A DNA stretch of 64,000 nucleotides from Desulfogranum mediterraneum DSM 13871 (GCF_000429965.1 NZ_KE387004.1:189526-253525), one strand, 5' to 3'; numbered from the stretch's first letter, positions 39,622 to 49,074 are shown. The notes: generated from the sequence alone by a model not told the origin. Translations and numbers: made by a program.

Positions 39622-39778
39622 GATATTTCCATCCTTCAATGACAGCCCCTTGGGGCAAGTTCTTGTAACCCCCACAGGCACCCCATCCTCTTCCGGCCCC
39701 CCTGAGCGCACAGAGGGGGGGGTGCACGCAGAGATAGGCGGAACATGCTGGGGAGCTGTGAGGAGCTGTTAAGGAAAC

Positions 39779-39794
39779 AGCAAGGGCTGTGCCA
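39779..39794 (-). promoter_or_regulatory. Sigma-54 promoter of nifENB
   Basis: Minus strand TGGCACAGCCCTTGCT fits the -24/-12 consensus perfectly (TGGCAC, 5 bp, TTGCT). The same 16 bases occur before nifH. Confidence 0.9.
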
Positions 39795-39883
39795 ATGAGC
39801 AATAAACCTGGAAAATATAGAAAATCAGATACTTGCAGAGACAAACCCTCTCGTTGGCTGGCAGATGATGCACACCGAAAAGA

Positions 39884-39933
39884 GAAGGCGACCTTCTTGA
39901 ACAGAAGGCTACATTTTTGAAGGCTACATTTTT
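39884..39933. repeat. 15-bp repeats upstream of nifE, possible enhancer site
   Basis: GAAGGCTACATTTTT occurs twice in tandem (39904-39918 and 39919-39933), with a diverged third copy (GAAGGCGACCTTCTT, itself a palindrome in its first 13 bases) at 39884-39898. The block lies 90-140 bp upstream of the sigma-54 promoter, where an activator should bind. Confidence 0.6.
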
Positions 39934-39973
39934 GCAGCAACCGTTCTGACTGCACAGAGGCAGAGGGTACTGT

Positions 39974-40028
39974 TTGACAAGGCGCTGCAGAGTTGCTAAA
40001 GAGGGGCACCGTTTCTACGGATAGAAAC
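39974..40028 (+). promoter_or_regulatory. trpR-like gene promoter and operator
   Basis: TTGACA (39974-39979), 17 bp, TAAAGA (39997-40002) form a sigma-70 promoter. The perfect inverted repeat GTTTCTACGGATAGAAAC (40011-40028) starts at the predicted transcription start and could be the regulator's own operator. Confidence 0.6.
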
Positions 40029-40047
40029 AAAAGCGAGGGAGAAAGAG

Positions 40048-40332
40048 ATGGAATCGTCCAAAGAGCTGATCGAGCTCTTAACAGCTATTGACCATTCAGG
40101 GGAGATGGGCCGCTTTCTTGGGGAGATTTTAACCCCAAAGGAGATCAATGATCTGGCCCTGCGCTGGCAGTTGCTCAGGGAACTCCATCAGGGGAAAACC
40201 CAGCGCGCCATTGCCGCCTCCCACCACATCAGTCTGTGCAAGATCACCCGAGGTGCAAAGATACTGAAAGATAAAGAGTCGACCACTCTTCATTTACTTG
40301 AAAAATACTATGGATCACAAAAGGAGCGTTGA
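40048..40332 (+). CDS. TrpR-family regulator
   Basis: 94 residues, single TrpR fold. The segment [20 protein letters not shown] followed by [20 protein letters not shown] matches the tryptophan-repressor helix-turn-helix. It may be a Trp repressor, or a YerC-like relative with another ligand; the tryptophan-contact residues cannot be judged safely. GGGAG precedes the ATG. It is translationally coupled to the outer-membrane-protein gene. No identical operator was seen upstream of trpB. Confidence 0.75.
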   Translation: MESSKELIELLTAIDHSGEMGRFLGEILTPKEINDLALRWQLLRELHQGKTQRAIAASHHISLCKITRGAKILKDKESTTLHLLEKYYGSQKER

Positions 40333-41291
40333 TGAAGAAATCATGGAGTTGTTTCCCTGTCCTCTTTGGCTTGGCCATGGTGATGGCGATGAGCCTTGCA
40401 GCCAGGGCCTATGAGTTGCCTGCCGTCAACCTGGGCTTTACCTCGTTTGTGGATGGCGGGCCGCCGGCCGGGCCTGGATTCTACTTTAGCCAGTACCTCC
40501 AGTACTACAGTGCCGATGCCCTCACCGATGGCGACGGCAATGAGCTGGCCCTGCCCGACCCGGACCTGAACGGCTGGATCAGCTTATCCCAGTTTATCTA
40601 CCAGTCGGACCAGGAACTCTTTTTAGGCGGCAAGTGGGGCGTGGATCTGATTATCCCCTACGTCTCTCTGGGTCTTGACTACAGCGTGGACAGCAGCATG
40701 CTGCCCCAGGCTGGTGGCGCAGGTTTTGGTGATATTCTGGTGGGACCCTTTCTCCAGTGGGAGCCCATCATGGGAGCCAATGGTCCGAAATTCATGCAGC
40801 GTATTGAGCTGCAGATGATCTTCCCCACCGGCAGCTATGACCAGGAGAGATCGATCAACCCGGGCAGCAACTTCTTCTCCTTTAATCCCTATTGGACCGG
40901 GACCTACTTTGTCACTCCCCAGTGGACGGTGACCAGTCGCATCCACTATCTCTGGAACGGGGAAAATGACCAACCCCACCTCTCCTACGGCCCGGTCAGC
41001 GATATCCAGGCAGGCCAGGCCGTTCACCTCAACTTTGCCACCGCCTATGAGCTGATCCCCAAGACCCTGCGGGTCGGGATCAACGGCTATTACCTGAAGC
41101 AACTCACCGAGAGTGAGGCGGACGGCCAGGAGCTCGACAACAGCAAGGAGCAGGTGCTGGGCTTTGGGCCCGGAGTGGTCTGGCATATCTCCCAGCAGGA
41201 TCACCTCTTTTTCAATGCCTACTGGGAGAGTAACGCTGAAAACCGCCCTGAAGGCAGTCGCTGCAACCTCCGCTGGGTGCATCACTTCTAG
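40332..41291 (+). CDS. Putative outer-membrane transport protein (MetA-pathway/COG4313 type)
   Basis: 319 residues. A signal peptide ([17 protein letters not shown]) is followed by beta-strand-rich sequence with alternating aromatic residues and a C-terminal WVHHF, as in outer-membrane barrels. It resembles the transporter family annotated for the meta-pathway of phenol degradation ([34 protein letters not shown]). AAGGAG precedes the ATG, which overlaps the trpR-like stop (TGATG). Uptake of an aromatic compound such as indole or tryptophan would fit the TrpR partner, but that is inference. Confidence 0.7.
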   Translation: MKKSWSCFPVLFGLAMVMAMSLAARAYELPAVNLGFTSFVDGGPPAGPGFYFSQYLQYYSADALTDGDGNELALPDPDLNGWISLSQFIYQSDQELFLGGKWGVDLIIPYVSLGLDYSVDSSMLPQAGGAGFGDILVGPFLQWEPIMGANGPKFMQRIELQMIFPTGSYDQERSINPGSNFFSFNPYWTGTYFVTPQWTVTSRIHYLWNGENDQPHLSYGPVSDIQAGQAVHLNFATAYELIPKTLRVGINGYYLKQLTESEADGQELDNSKEQVLGFGPGVVWHISQQDHLFFNAYWESNAENRPEGSRCNLRWVHHF

Positions 41292-41364
41292 CTCCGCTGC
41301 CCCTGCGGTCAACTCTACAAGGATGGCTGTCCGCTCTTTCATCACAGCAGACAACACCCGCCAA

Positions 41365-41400
41365 AACGCCATTCCCGCTGATCAGGGCGGGAATGGCGTT
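41365..41400. terminator. Bidirectional terminator between convergent genes
   Basis: AACGCCATTCCCGC and GCGGGAATGGCGTT are exact complements eight bases apart. On the minus strand TTTT follows the stem, ending the long nif operon; on the plus strand it ends the outer-membrane gene. Confidence 0.75.
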
Positions 41401-41402
41401 GT

Positions 41403-41807
41403 TCATTCGGCGGCCAGGTGCGGCAGTAAGCCTTGTTCAATCTCCCTGCCAATGGCAAGGATACGGACCATATCCACATCGCCTGGAATGCGAGTGGTGT
41501 AGCTCTCCAGGTCACAGATCTCCTGAAATCCATCCAGGTAGCTCATCTGTTGAGCAAATTCCTCCTGAACTCCCAGGTGGCTCTCAACGGCCAAAAGAAG
41601 GTCTCCCATGGTATGGTTGTCTGCCAAGTCAGCCCTTTGCATCAGAAAGGCCATGATCAGTTTCTCGATCCCCATACAGGTCAGATTATAGAGGGTATCA
41701 AGGGAGAAGGCCTCTTTGCCCTGGTCATAGGCCCGCCTGGCCAGCGCGAGAAACTGTTGACCATCCCGCTGATAGTCACGCCAATGATCAATCTGGACGA
41801 TATTCAT
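41403..41807 (-). CDS. HEPN-like helical protein at the end of the nif operon
   Basis: 134 residues, all helical. DTLYNLTCMGIEKLIMAFLM and NHTMGDLLLAVESHLG resemble the HEPN fold, but the catalytic R-x4-6-H motif of HEPN nucleases is not clear. AGAGG precedes the ATG. It is the last gene before the operon terminator. Its role in nitrogen fixation, if any, is unknown. Confidence 0.6.
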   Translation of the reverse strand: MNIVQIDHWRDYQRDGQQFLALARRAYDQGKEAFSLDTLYNLTCMGIEKLIMAFLMQRADLADNHTMGDLLLAVESHLGVQEEFAQQMSYLDGFQEICDLESYTTRIPGDVDMVRILAIGREIEQGLLPHLAAE

Positions 41808-41816
41808 TGGATCCTC

Positions 41817-42341
41817 TCAAATATAGGTACGAAGGCAGATCAGAGCGGTCCGGCTCCATCGGTTGCGACTGTAGAAGGCAAGCCCTGGTTGATTATCCTT
41901 ATCGGCAAGCAACTGCAGCCGCCGGGCCCCCTGCTCACGCCCCCAGTCAGCCACCCCGGCCAGCAGCTGCCGGCCAATGCCCTTTTTCTGCCAGTCAGGG
42001 GCAACCACCAAATCCTCGACCAGCAGTGCCGGCCCACCCTCGGCCGTCGAGATCACCAGCTGGGCGCTGACCATCCCCACCGGTTCGCTGCGGTCTGTGA
42101 CCCCAGCCAGCGGCGCGGCGGCAACCATCAGGGCTGCCGCCGGCGTCTCAAGCAAGAGCCGAAGCCCCCTCTCCTGCAGCAGGGGGGCAAAACAGAAGTC
42201 TTTCTCCAGGGAAAAGAGCTGCTCCAAGAGGGGCAGCAATCGGGGGAGATCCTCTGCTTGCGCAGGTCGAATGAGGACCCCGGCGGCCAGGGTGCTAGGC
42301 GATGAGATATTCCGCTGCAGGTTCGCCATCTTCCAAGCCAT
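41817..42341 (-). CDS. GNAT-family N-acetyltransferase
   Basis: Up to 174 residues. The acetyl-CoA site is in LLVEDLVVAPDWQKKGIGRQLL, seen here as VVAPDWQKKGIGRQLL, near residues 112-127, with the family tail RLQLLADKDNQPGLAFYSRN. Start choice is uncertain: the first ATG (42341) lies 47 bp inside the ferredoxin gene, another ATG is at 42326, and neither has a good ribosome site. Substrate unknown. It lies between the ferredoxin and HEPN-like genes of the nif operon. Confidence 0.78.
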   Translation of the reverse strand: MAWKMANLQRNISSPSTLAAGVLIRPAQAEDLPRLLPLLEQLFSLEKDFCFAPLLQERGLRLLLETPAAALMVAAAPLAGVTDRSEPVGMVSAQLVISTAEGGPALLVEDLVVAPDWQKKGIGRQLLAGVADWGREQGARRLQLLADKDNQPGLAFYSRNRWSRTALICLRTYI

Positions 42342-42597
42342 CCAAGATAGTATCGACTACCTCCTCGCTACCCACGCCCTTAAACCACCAGTTTTCAGGC
42401 TGAATAACCATAATCGGCCCAGCTTCACACTGCTTCAGACAGCCCGTAGCCACAACCTGCATATCCAGACCACGGTCAAGAATTTCCTCTTCAATATATT
42501 GGAGGAAACCATCGGTCTGTTTATGACAGATTCCCTTGGGATCACCTTTGACACGAAAACTCTGGCAGACGAGAATCTGCCTTTCAGGTAGAGCCAT
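42295..42597 (-). CDS. Thioredoxin-fold 2Fe-2S ferredoxin
   Basis: 100 residues with four cysteines in the pattern of the thioredoxin-like 2Fe-2S ferredoxins (VCQSF, GICHKQ, ATGCLKQCEAGP). The Clostridium pasteurianum member of this family is encoded with nitrogenase and binds the MoFe protein, so a role in electron supply or regulation of nitrogenase is likely here. AGGAG precedes the ATG. It follows the NifB-like gene by 95 bp. Confidence 0.85.
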   Translation of the reverse strand: MALPERQILVCQSFRVKGDPKGICHKQTDGFLQYIEEEILDRGLDMQVVATGCLKQCEAGPIMVIQPENWWFKGVGSEEVVDTILDGLEDGEPAAEYLIA

Positions 42598-42692
42598 TAT
42601 TCTATCTCCTTGTTTCTATCCCCTTGTTATTGATCGTTACGATTCCTTGATCCTCTCTCGGCCGACAGGCGCAGACGCCGACTCCAACCACT

Positions 42693-43901
42693 TCAAGAGC
42701 CGCCTTGCCGGGTTCCATCTGTACATCTCCCCTGTTTGCCGCCTCCGTAGAGCCGGTCGACACAGCCTTCGATGGCATCGGTGACCACCATCACCCCTAA
42801 GCCGCTCTCCCCCAAGATTTGACGCGGACGTTCACCAACACCGGCAACAAGCAGGGCAAAACAATCATTGGTCACCCTTGCCAGGGCCTGCCAGCGTTCT
42901 GCCCCTCCACCAGGTTCAGGCGCGTCTCTGGTTTCAAGCAGGCAGGGAAGCCTATCCCTGTCCCGAGGGCCATAGACAAGGATCTTGCGCGCCTGTCCCA
43001 AATGAAGGTCAATATCCATCCCACTGGAACTGACCACCGCCACATTGGGCCGCTCCATGCTCGCCAGGGGGAGAACCTGGCCGCCTGGATGCGTTTCTTT
43101 ACTCTGCAGGCAGGGTAGACAGCTGGAGAGAGAAGGCACCACGGGTAAAGATCGTTCAGCCAGGCGGAGCAGCTCTGCCAGCGTTTCCGGATCAACCGGG
43201 CCATCGATTACAGGATCATGGGGAGCCTTCACCTCTGTCCCAAGCCCTGCTGCCTGAAACGGCTCCACCGCAATCCCATCCGCACCAAGGTCTGCCAGGA
43301 TCGTACTCACGGGTTCCACTTGGTCCAGATTACAGCCCGGATAGAGTGTGATGGACCCATAGACCCTTATCCCCTGCCTCTTCAAGGCAGCCACCGTTTC
43401 ACCCTGTTCCCTGCAGAGAAGTGCGGCGGCCTTAGCCATGGGCAGGGTCTTACGCCCAGGCCTGATCCAGAGGTACAACCCAGCCAATGCAGCGGGGCTC
43501 ACCCCGTTAACAATCAGTTCCACATGGCTCACCCCGGCTGCGGCCAGCGACTCTGCCAGCCCAGCCCCAGCGATGCCCAAGGTGCGCAGGGCAAAACGGG
43601 CCGCCGGGTACGGCTGTTGAATCAAGCCAATGGCCTTGAGGGTCGCCTCGGGTGAAGCCAGGGGATCACCAGGACCGATAATCGCAAGAAGCATCCCCTC
43701 CCCAGGTACCGTCTCCTTGGCCTTGAGCCATCCTAAAGATTCCCGGGGCAGGAGGCTTTCGCTCTGGCCCAGGACAGATGTTTCAAACTTGGTGCGTGCC
43801 ACAGCCAAGGGTGCCACAGGCAGCGGCACCAGGGTATTGCCCAGGTATAATGGTTTGACAGCCCCTTCTTTTCGGCAGGTAGAAAACGATGGGATACTCA
43901 T
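42693..43901 (-). CDS. NifB-like protein lacking the radical SAM cysteines, with NifX domain
   Basis: 402 residues, co-linear with the NifB at 35.6-36.9 kb. VPLPVAP aligns with VHLPVAP, and the next 11 residues (LAVARTKFETS) replace the CNIKCNFCDRK motif: Cys34, Cys38 and Cys41 become Ala, Thr and Glu. The SAM-binding IIGPGDP and the helix pattern of the barrel are kept, and so is a CxxC (SCLPC) where NifB has CTRC. The C-terminal NifX-like domain (RPNVAVVSSSGMDIDLHLGQ) is intact. It cannot form the standard SAM cluster. It may carry or store cofactor precursors. AAGGAGG precedes the ATG; an earlier ATG extends into the nifK gap hairpin and is rejected. Confidence 0.82.
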   Translation of the reverse strand: MSIPSFSTCRKEGAVKPLYLGNTLVPLPVAPLAVARTKFETSVLGQSESLLPRESLGWLKAKETVPGEGMLLAIIGPGDPLASPEATLKAIGLIQQPYPAARFALRTLGIAGAGLAESLAAAGVSHVELIVNGVSPAALAGLYLWIRPGRKTLPMAKAAALLCREQGETVAALKRQGIRVYGSITLYPGCNLDQVEPVSTILADLGADGIAVEPFQAAGLGTEVKAPHDPVIDGPVDPETLAELLRLAERSLPVVPSLSSCLPCLQSKETHPGGQVLPLASMERPNVAVVSSSGMDIDLHLGQARKILVYGPRDRDRLPCLLETRDAPEPGGGAERWQALARVTNDCFALLVAGVGERPRQILGESGLGVMVVTDAIEGCVDRLYGGGKQGRCTDGTRQGGS

Positions 43902-43928
43902 GGCTCCTCCTTCTCCTCTACAAGGTGA

Positions 43929-43962
43929 CTGCTGCAGCGACGGACGAACATCGCTGCAGCAG
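43929..43962. terminator. Hairpin between nifK and the NifB-like gene
   Basis: CTGCTGCAGCGA and TCGCTGCAGCAG are exact complements ten bases apart. No T-tract follows, so it more likely protects the nifHDK transcript end or attenuates than stops transcription fully. Confidence 0.55.
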
Positions 43963-44012
43963 GGTGACAAAGCGGAGACCACCCACAGCAACGAGCTGGG
44001 CCGGCCCCACGC

Positions 44013-45386
44013 TTACAGAACCAATTCAAATGTGGTCTCCTCGTCATCGCGATCCTTGCGGTCCAGCAACGCGTTCAGGATCTTTTCCAAGATGCGCAGC
44101 CCACCCATATAGCCGACCGTGGGAAAATGCTGATGTCCCTGCCGATCCAGGATCGGAAATCCCCAGCGTACCAGGGGGATATCTTCATCACGGGCGATGT
44201 ACTTGCAGTAGCTGTTGCCCATGAACAGATCCACGGGCTCATTCTTAATCCACTGGTGTAGGAGGAACATGTCACCCTTGGCCTTGACATTGACCTCCCT
44301 CCCCATACCCTCGGTCAATTCCCGAATCCGCTTTTCAAACTTCTTGCCGGGTGTGCCGGTGACAATATGGATGGGGCACATATCAATGGAGACCAAAAAC
44401 TCGGTCATGGCAATCAACTGATCAGGATCGCCGACCAGCGCGACTTTCCTGCCGTAAAAATACTGGTGCATATCTGAAATCAAATCCAGCAGCCGTCCCC
44501 GTTCGACGGCAACCTCGTCGGGCACCGAAGAACCGGCCAGAACGCGCAGGGCATCGATAAAGCGGTCGGTCGCCTGCAGACCAAACGGCATATCCAAAAC
44601 CGAACAGGGAACCTTACACTTGGTATCCAGTAATCGTGCCGCATCGGCAGAACAGTATTCTCCCAGGGCCAGGGTACCCAGGGCAGCTCCACTCTGCCGG
44701 ATCTCTTCAATGGGGGTGCCTCCATCCGGAAACATCCTATACTCCCCGCTGAGTGGGGCATTGAGCACCCCGGAGGTATCCGGAAACATGGTGACAGCCA
44801 CCCCGATCAGCTCGGCCAGACGTTTCAGCTCGGCCATGTCCGAGGGCTCGACCCAGCCGGGGATGATATTAACCTTACCGTTTTTCTGCTCCCCGGGTTC
44901 AGCCAGGGCAGCCATCGCCTTGACCATGTTGGAAAAACCAGTCACATGGGAGCCGACATAACTCGGGGTAGGTGCCCCCAAGAGGGTCTTGCCTGGCGGC
45001 ACCTTGTTATCTTTACGGGCCTTATCAAAGATCTGGGGCAGATCATCACCAATGGTCTCTGACAGACAGGTGGTATGGACCGCGATCACCTCCGGTTCGT
45101 AGACGGTGAAGATATTATCAATGGCCTGGACCAGGTTGGCCTGGCCGCCGAAAACCGAGGCCCCTTCGGTAAAAGAACTGGTTGCAGCCGAAACCGGCTC
45201 CTTATAGTGTCGGGTCAGGGCGCTGCGGTGATAGGCGCAACATCCCTGGGATCCGTGACTGTGGGGCAGACAGCCGCGGATCCCCAGGGAGGCATACATG
45301 GCGCCTATGGGCTGGCAGGTCTTGGCCGGATTGATGGTCAGGGCCTTGCGCTCTGCTACTTCTTTGGGTGTATGTCGTAGTAACAT
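44013..45386 (-). CDS. nifK: Nitrogenase MoFe protein beta chain
   Basis: 457 residues, about 60 shorter at the N-terminus than the Azotobacter protein, as in anaerobe-type nitrogenases. P-cluster cysteines are in KTCQPIGAMYASLGI, GSQGCCAYHR and VHTTCLSETIGDD. With NifD it forms the catalytic MoFe tetramer. It follows nifD by 24 bp in the nifH operon. Confidence 0.97.
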   Translation of the reverse strand: MLLRHTPKEVAERKALTINPAKTCQPIGAMYASLGIRGCLPHSHGSQGCCAYHRSALTRHYKEPVSAATSSFTEGASVFGGQANLVQAIDNIFTVYEPEVIAVHTTCLSETIGDDLPQIFDKARKDNKVPPGKTLLGAPTPSYVGSHVTGFSNMVKAMAALAEPGEQKNGKVNIIPGWVEPSDMAELKRLAELIGVAVTMFPDTSGVLNAPLSGEYRMFPDGGTPIEEIRQSGAALGTLALGEYCSADAARLLDTKCKVPCSVLDMPFGLQATDRFIDALRVLAGSSVPDEVAVERGRLLDLISDMHQYFYGRKVALVGDPDQLIAMTEFLVSIDMCPIHIVTGTPGKKFEKRIRELTEGMGREVNVKAKGDMFLLHQWIKNEPVDLFMGNSYCKYIARDEDIPLVRWGFPILDRQGHQHFPTVGYMGGLRILEKILNALLDRKDRDDEETTFELVL

Positions 45387-45410
45387 GATGGTACCTTCTC
45401 TCCTTCTTTG

Positions 45411-47048
45411 TTATTCCCACACATAGGTCGCTGAAAGTTCTGGATTTTCCTGCCAAGGCGCCTTCATGTAGCTCCACACCTTGCTGTTGACCAGGCGATC
45501 AATCTCGGCATAGAAGTTAACCGCCCCCTTAAAGCCGGCATAGGGTCCGCCGGAGTCATAGCTGTGGAGCTGTTTCATCGGCACCCCGGTTTTCTGAATG
45601 GAATACTTCTCCTTGATCCCGGCACAGAAGAGATCGGGCTTCATCAACTCCACCAGCTTTTCCGCCTCATACTGGTTGAGGTCATCGATGACCAGGGTTC
45701 CCTCTTCCATCTGGGGATTGAGCCCCTCGTACTCCTTAAACTTCAACCCAGCTTCTTCCAGGGCAGCCAGTTCGGCCGCGCTCTTCCGCGGCCGATAGAG
45801 CTCAGGGTCCGCTTCGACCTGGATCTCTTCAATGTTGCGGCTATCGGCATCAACCTTCAGGTTTGGGATAACCTGTCGCCCCTCGTAATCATCCCGATGG
45901 GCAAACTCATATCCGGCCGAGATGGTCTTCATTTCCAGCTCTGCAAACAGATCCTGATAATGATGGGCCCGGGAGCCACCGACAAAGAGCATTGCTGTTT
46001 TTCCTGTGGTCCGCGGAACCACCTCGAGCTGGGCCGTTTCAACCGCCGCCATCTCTTCGGCGATCACCGTCTCCACCCTGTCGATGAGTTCCTGCTCGCC
46101 AAAGTACTGGGCAATCTTGCGCAGGGACTTGGCCGTTGACTTTGCGCCGATGAAATTCACCTTGATCCAGGGGATGCCGTACTTGGTCTCCAGCATATCA
46201 GCCACATAGTTGATGGATCGATGGCACATCACGCAACTGAGATCCGCCTGGTTGGCCGTGGCAAACTGTTCATAGCTGGAGTTGCCGGAAAAGGTGGCGA
46301 TGTTGGTGATCCCGCACTTCTGGAGGATGCGGTCAATCTCAAAACCATCGCCGCCGATGTTGTACTCTCCCAGCAGATTGATCTTGTACCTGTCACTCCT
46401 CTCTGTCTCGCTGGTACCCACCAGGTGGGTAAAGACCTGATTATTTGCGATATGGTGACCGGCAGACTGGGAGACCCCCTTGTAGCCCTCACAGCTGAAG
46501 GCAAAGACATTGCAGTCGCCGAACTTTTCCTTCATCTTCCGGGCAACCGCATGGATATCATCACCGATCAGCCCCACCGGGCAGGTGGCAAAGACTGCAA
46601 TTCCCTTGGGATGAAAGAGCTCATAGACCTCCTGGATAGCGGCCTCCAGCTTCTGCTCTCCGCCAAAGATGATATCCGAATCCTGCATATCGGTGGTAAA
46701 GGCATAGGGCATGAAGTTATCCTCACCCTTGATGCCGGCATCGGTCTGGTTCCTCCGGGTCAGCCAGGCATAGAAGCTACAGCCCACCGGTCCGTGGACC
46801 AGGTTGACGATGTCGCTGGTCGGCCCCATGATCACGCCCTTACAACCGGCGTAGGTACAACCGCGCATGGTAATAATTCCGGGAATGGTTCGAACATTGG
46901 CGACTATTTCCGGGGTGGTGTTCTCCAGCGCCTCGTTGATCATGATCTGCCTGGCACGTTTGCGGGCCACCTTGGGAGGATACTTCCTTAACAGCTTCTC
47001 CTTGATATCATTGGGCTCCCACTGCACCAATGTTTCTGCATTTCCCAT
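45411..47048 (-). CDS. nifD: Nitrogenase MoFe protein alpha chain
   Basis: 545 residues, with the extra stretch of about 50 residues (around 385-435, NLKVDADSRNIEEIQVEADP) found in Clostridium-type NifD. P-cluster cysteines are in RGCTYAGCKG, GPVGCSFY and FATCPVGLIGDD. The FeMo-co ligands are Cys in LSCVMCHRSINY and His in KQLHSYDSGGPYAGF, so it is a molybdenum nitrogenase. AGGAGGAG precedes the ATG. Confidence 0.97.
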   Translation of the reverse strand: MGNAETLVQWEPNDIKEKLLRKYPPKVARKRARQIMINEALENTTPEIVANVRTIPGIITMRGCTYAGCKGVIMGPTSDIVNLVHGPVGCSFYAWLTRRNQTDAGIKGEDNFMPYAFTTDMQDSDIIFGGEQKLEAAIQEVYELFHPKGIAVFATCPVGLIGDDIHAVARKMKEKFGDCNVFAFSCEGYKGVSQSAGHHIANNQVFTHLVGTSETERSDRYKINLLGEYNIGGDGFEIDRILQKCGITNIATFSGNSSYEQFATANQADLSCVMCHRSINYVADMLETKYGIPWIKVNFIGAKSTAKSLRKIAQYFGEQELIDRVETVIAEEMAAVETAQLEVVPRTTGKTAMLFVGGSRAHHYQDLFAELEMKTISAGYEFAHRDDYEGRQVIPNLKVDADSRNIEEIQVEADPELYRPRKSAAELAALEEAGLKFKEYEGLNPQMEEGTLVIDDLNQYEAEKLVELMKPDLFCAGIKEKYSIQKTGVPMKQLHSYDSGGPYAGFKGAVNFYAEIDRLVNSKVWSYMKAPWQENPELSATYVWE

Positions 47049-47068
47049 AACATCTCCTCCTGAAGAAA

Positions 47069-47443
47069 TTATTGAATTGAGGCCATGCCCCGTTCATTGG
47101 TTCTCACCCGGGCGGCATCATCCATGGGAAGGACAAAGATCCGGCCGTCACCAGCCTTGCCTGTTTGATTGGCAGCAATGAGTACGGCAACAACCCCATC
47201 GACCTTGTCGTCGTCAACCACAATGGTCACCATGCGTTTGGGATAGAGATTACCCTTCTCGCCGAGCAGGGCCGAGGCCTCCTCATAGCCCTGCTCAGCA
47301 CCTTGAACCAGCTCTCGGTTCACCAATCCCACCCCCCGGCCCTGGGCCTCGTTGGCAAAGAAGGCATCCACCCCGGCCTCGGTCAGGGCCGCCTTGGTCC
47401 TGTTCATCATGTTCATCCGGACAATGGCTACGATCTCTTTCAT
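47069..47443 (-). CDS. nifI2: PII-like nitrogenase regulator NifI2
   Basis: 124 residues of the PII fold (IVAIVRMNMMNRTKAALTEAG, GDGRIFVLPMDDAARVRTNE). NifI1 and NifI2 together bind dinitrogenase when ammonium is present and switch nitrogenase off, released by 2-oxoglutarate and ATP. Its ATG overlaps the nifI1 stop (ATGA). The position between nifH and nifD is diagnostic of methanogens, clostridia and deltaproteobacteria. Confidence 0.93.
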   Translation of the reverse strand: MKEIVAIVRMNMMNRTKAALTEAGVDAFFANEAQGRGVGLVNRELVQGAEQGYEEASALLGEKGNLYPKRMVTIVVDDDKVDGVVAVLIAANQTGKAGDGRIFVLPMDDAARVRTNERGMASIQ

Positions 47444-47805
47444 GCGCTCACCTCTTCAGCTGCCATTTCCCCGGCGGTCCCCTCCTTGACCCCGGAGCTG
47501 ATGGTATAGACAGCGTCCACTCCGGAGACAAAGATTTTACCGTCTCCAAAGGCTCCCTTGTTCCCTGATCGGGCGGTATCTATGATGGTATCAATCACAA
47601 AATCCCTGTCCGCCTCAGGAACCACGCTGATCAACATGGTCTTGGGGATCTCGTCATAGGTCACCTCACCGATCTTGATCCCACGTTGCTTGCCCCGTCC
47701 AGCCACCGCATATTTGGTTACCGCCGGAAAGCCGGCATCCATCAGCGCCGCCAGGACCTCATCTGCCTTTTCCGGTCGAATAATCGCCCTTATCATCTGC
47801 ATCAT
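47440..47805 (-). CDS. nifI1: PII-like nitrogenase regulator NifI1
   Basis: 121 residues. The PII pattern is IRAIIRPEKADEVLAALMDA, the T-loop region AVAGRGKQRGIKIGEVTYDE and GDGKIFVSGVDAVYTI. It works with NifI2 in ammonium switch-off of nitrogenase. AAGGAG precedes the start; two adjacent ATGs are possible. It follows nifH by 31 bp. Confidence 0.93.
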   Translation of the reverse strand: MMQMIRAIIRPEKADEVLAALMDAGFPAVTKYAVAGRGKQRGIKIGEVTYDEIPKTMLISVVPEADRDFVIDTIIDTARSGNKGAFGDGKIFVSGVDAVYTISSGVKEGTAGEMAAEEVSA

Positions 47806-47836
47806 CTTAATTCTCCTTGCTTGTAGTAAAGAACGC

Positions 47837-48703
<867 letters not shown>

Positions 48704-48782
48704 TCAGGCGTGGATGTACCTGTTCACAGCCACCAGGCCGGGCAAAACATGTGTTGCTCACACGTGGTATACCTCTCCCTTG

Positions 48783-48798
48783 AGCAAGGGCTGTGCCA
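48783..48798 (-). promoter_or_regulatory. Sigma-54 promoter of nifH operon
   Basis: Minus strand TGGCACAGCCCTTGCT, identical over all 16 bases to the nifE promoter. The predicted leader is about 108 nt. Confidence 0.92.
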
Positions 48799-48914
48799 GG
48801 AAGAGCCCTTCAGGAAAACAATAACAAAAACAAACCATTACAACAAAGGACCTTACAGACCATCCCCTGCATTGCCTGCCACTCTCTTCATTCTTGCCAG
48901 GATCCTTCCCTTTG

Positions 48915-48928
48915 GTAGCCTTTGCTAC
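48915..48928. promoter_or_regulatory. Candidate activator site upstream of nifH
   Basis: GTAGCCTTTGCTAC is an inverted repeat (GTAGC/GCTAC). Its first eight bases are the reverse complement of AAGGCTAC, the core of the tandem repeat before nifE. It lies 117-130 bp upstream of the promoter, nearly the same distance as there. Standard NifA sites (TGT-N10-ACA) were not found at either promoter. Confidence 0.5.
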
Positions 48929-49057
48929 AATTCTGTCTCTCCGGAGTCTCCCCGAGCCACAATCCAAATATTTTACATTTCTGAAACAGAGACTTGATTT
49001 CACTCACACAATTGTCAACAACCTGAACAGAAGAATCCGGCCTGTGTATTTTTCCAA

Positions 49058-49074
49058 TATAATATCAGGATATT
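49058..49074 (+). promoter_or_regulatory. Possible nifA promoter region
   Basis: TATAAT at 49058-49063 is a perfect -10 box without a recognisable -35. The inverted repeat AATATC-AG-GATATT (49061-49074) overlaps it and could bind a regulator. A -10 without -35 suggests activated transcription. Confidence 0.35.

Noticed and set aside
48799-49020. Canonical NifA sites (TGT-N10-ACA) upstream of nifH
   Set aside because: Reading both strands, the nearest match has an 11-base spacer and lies outside the expected distance. None was found upstream of nifE either.
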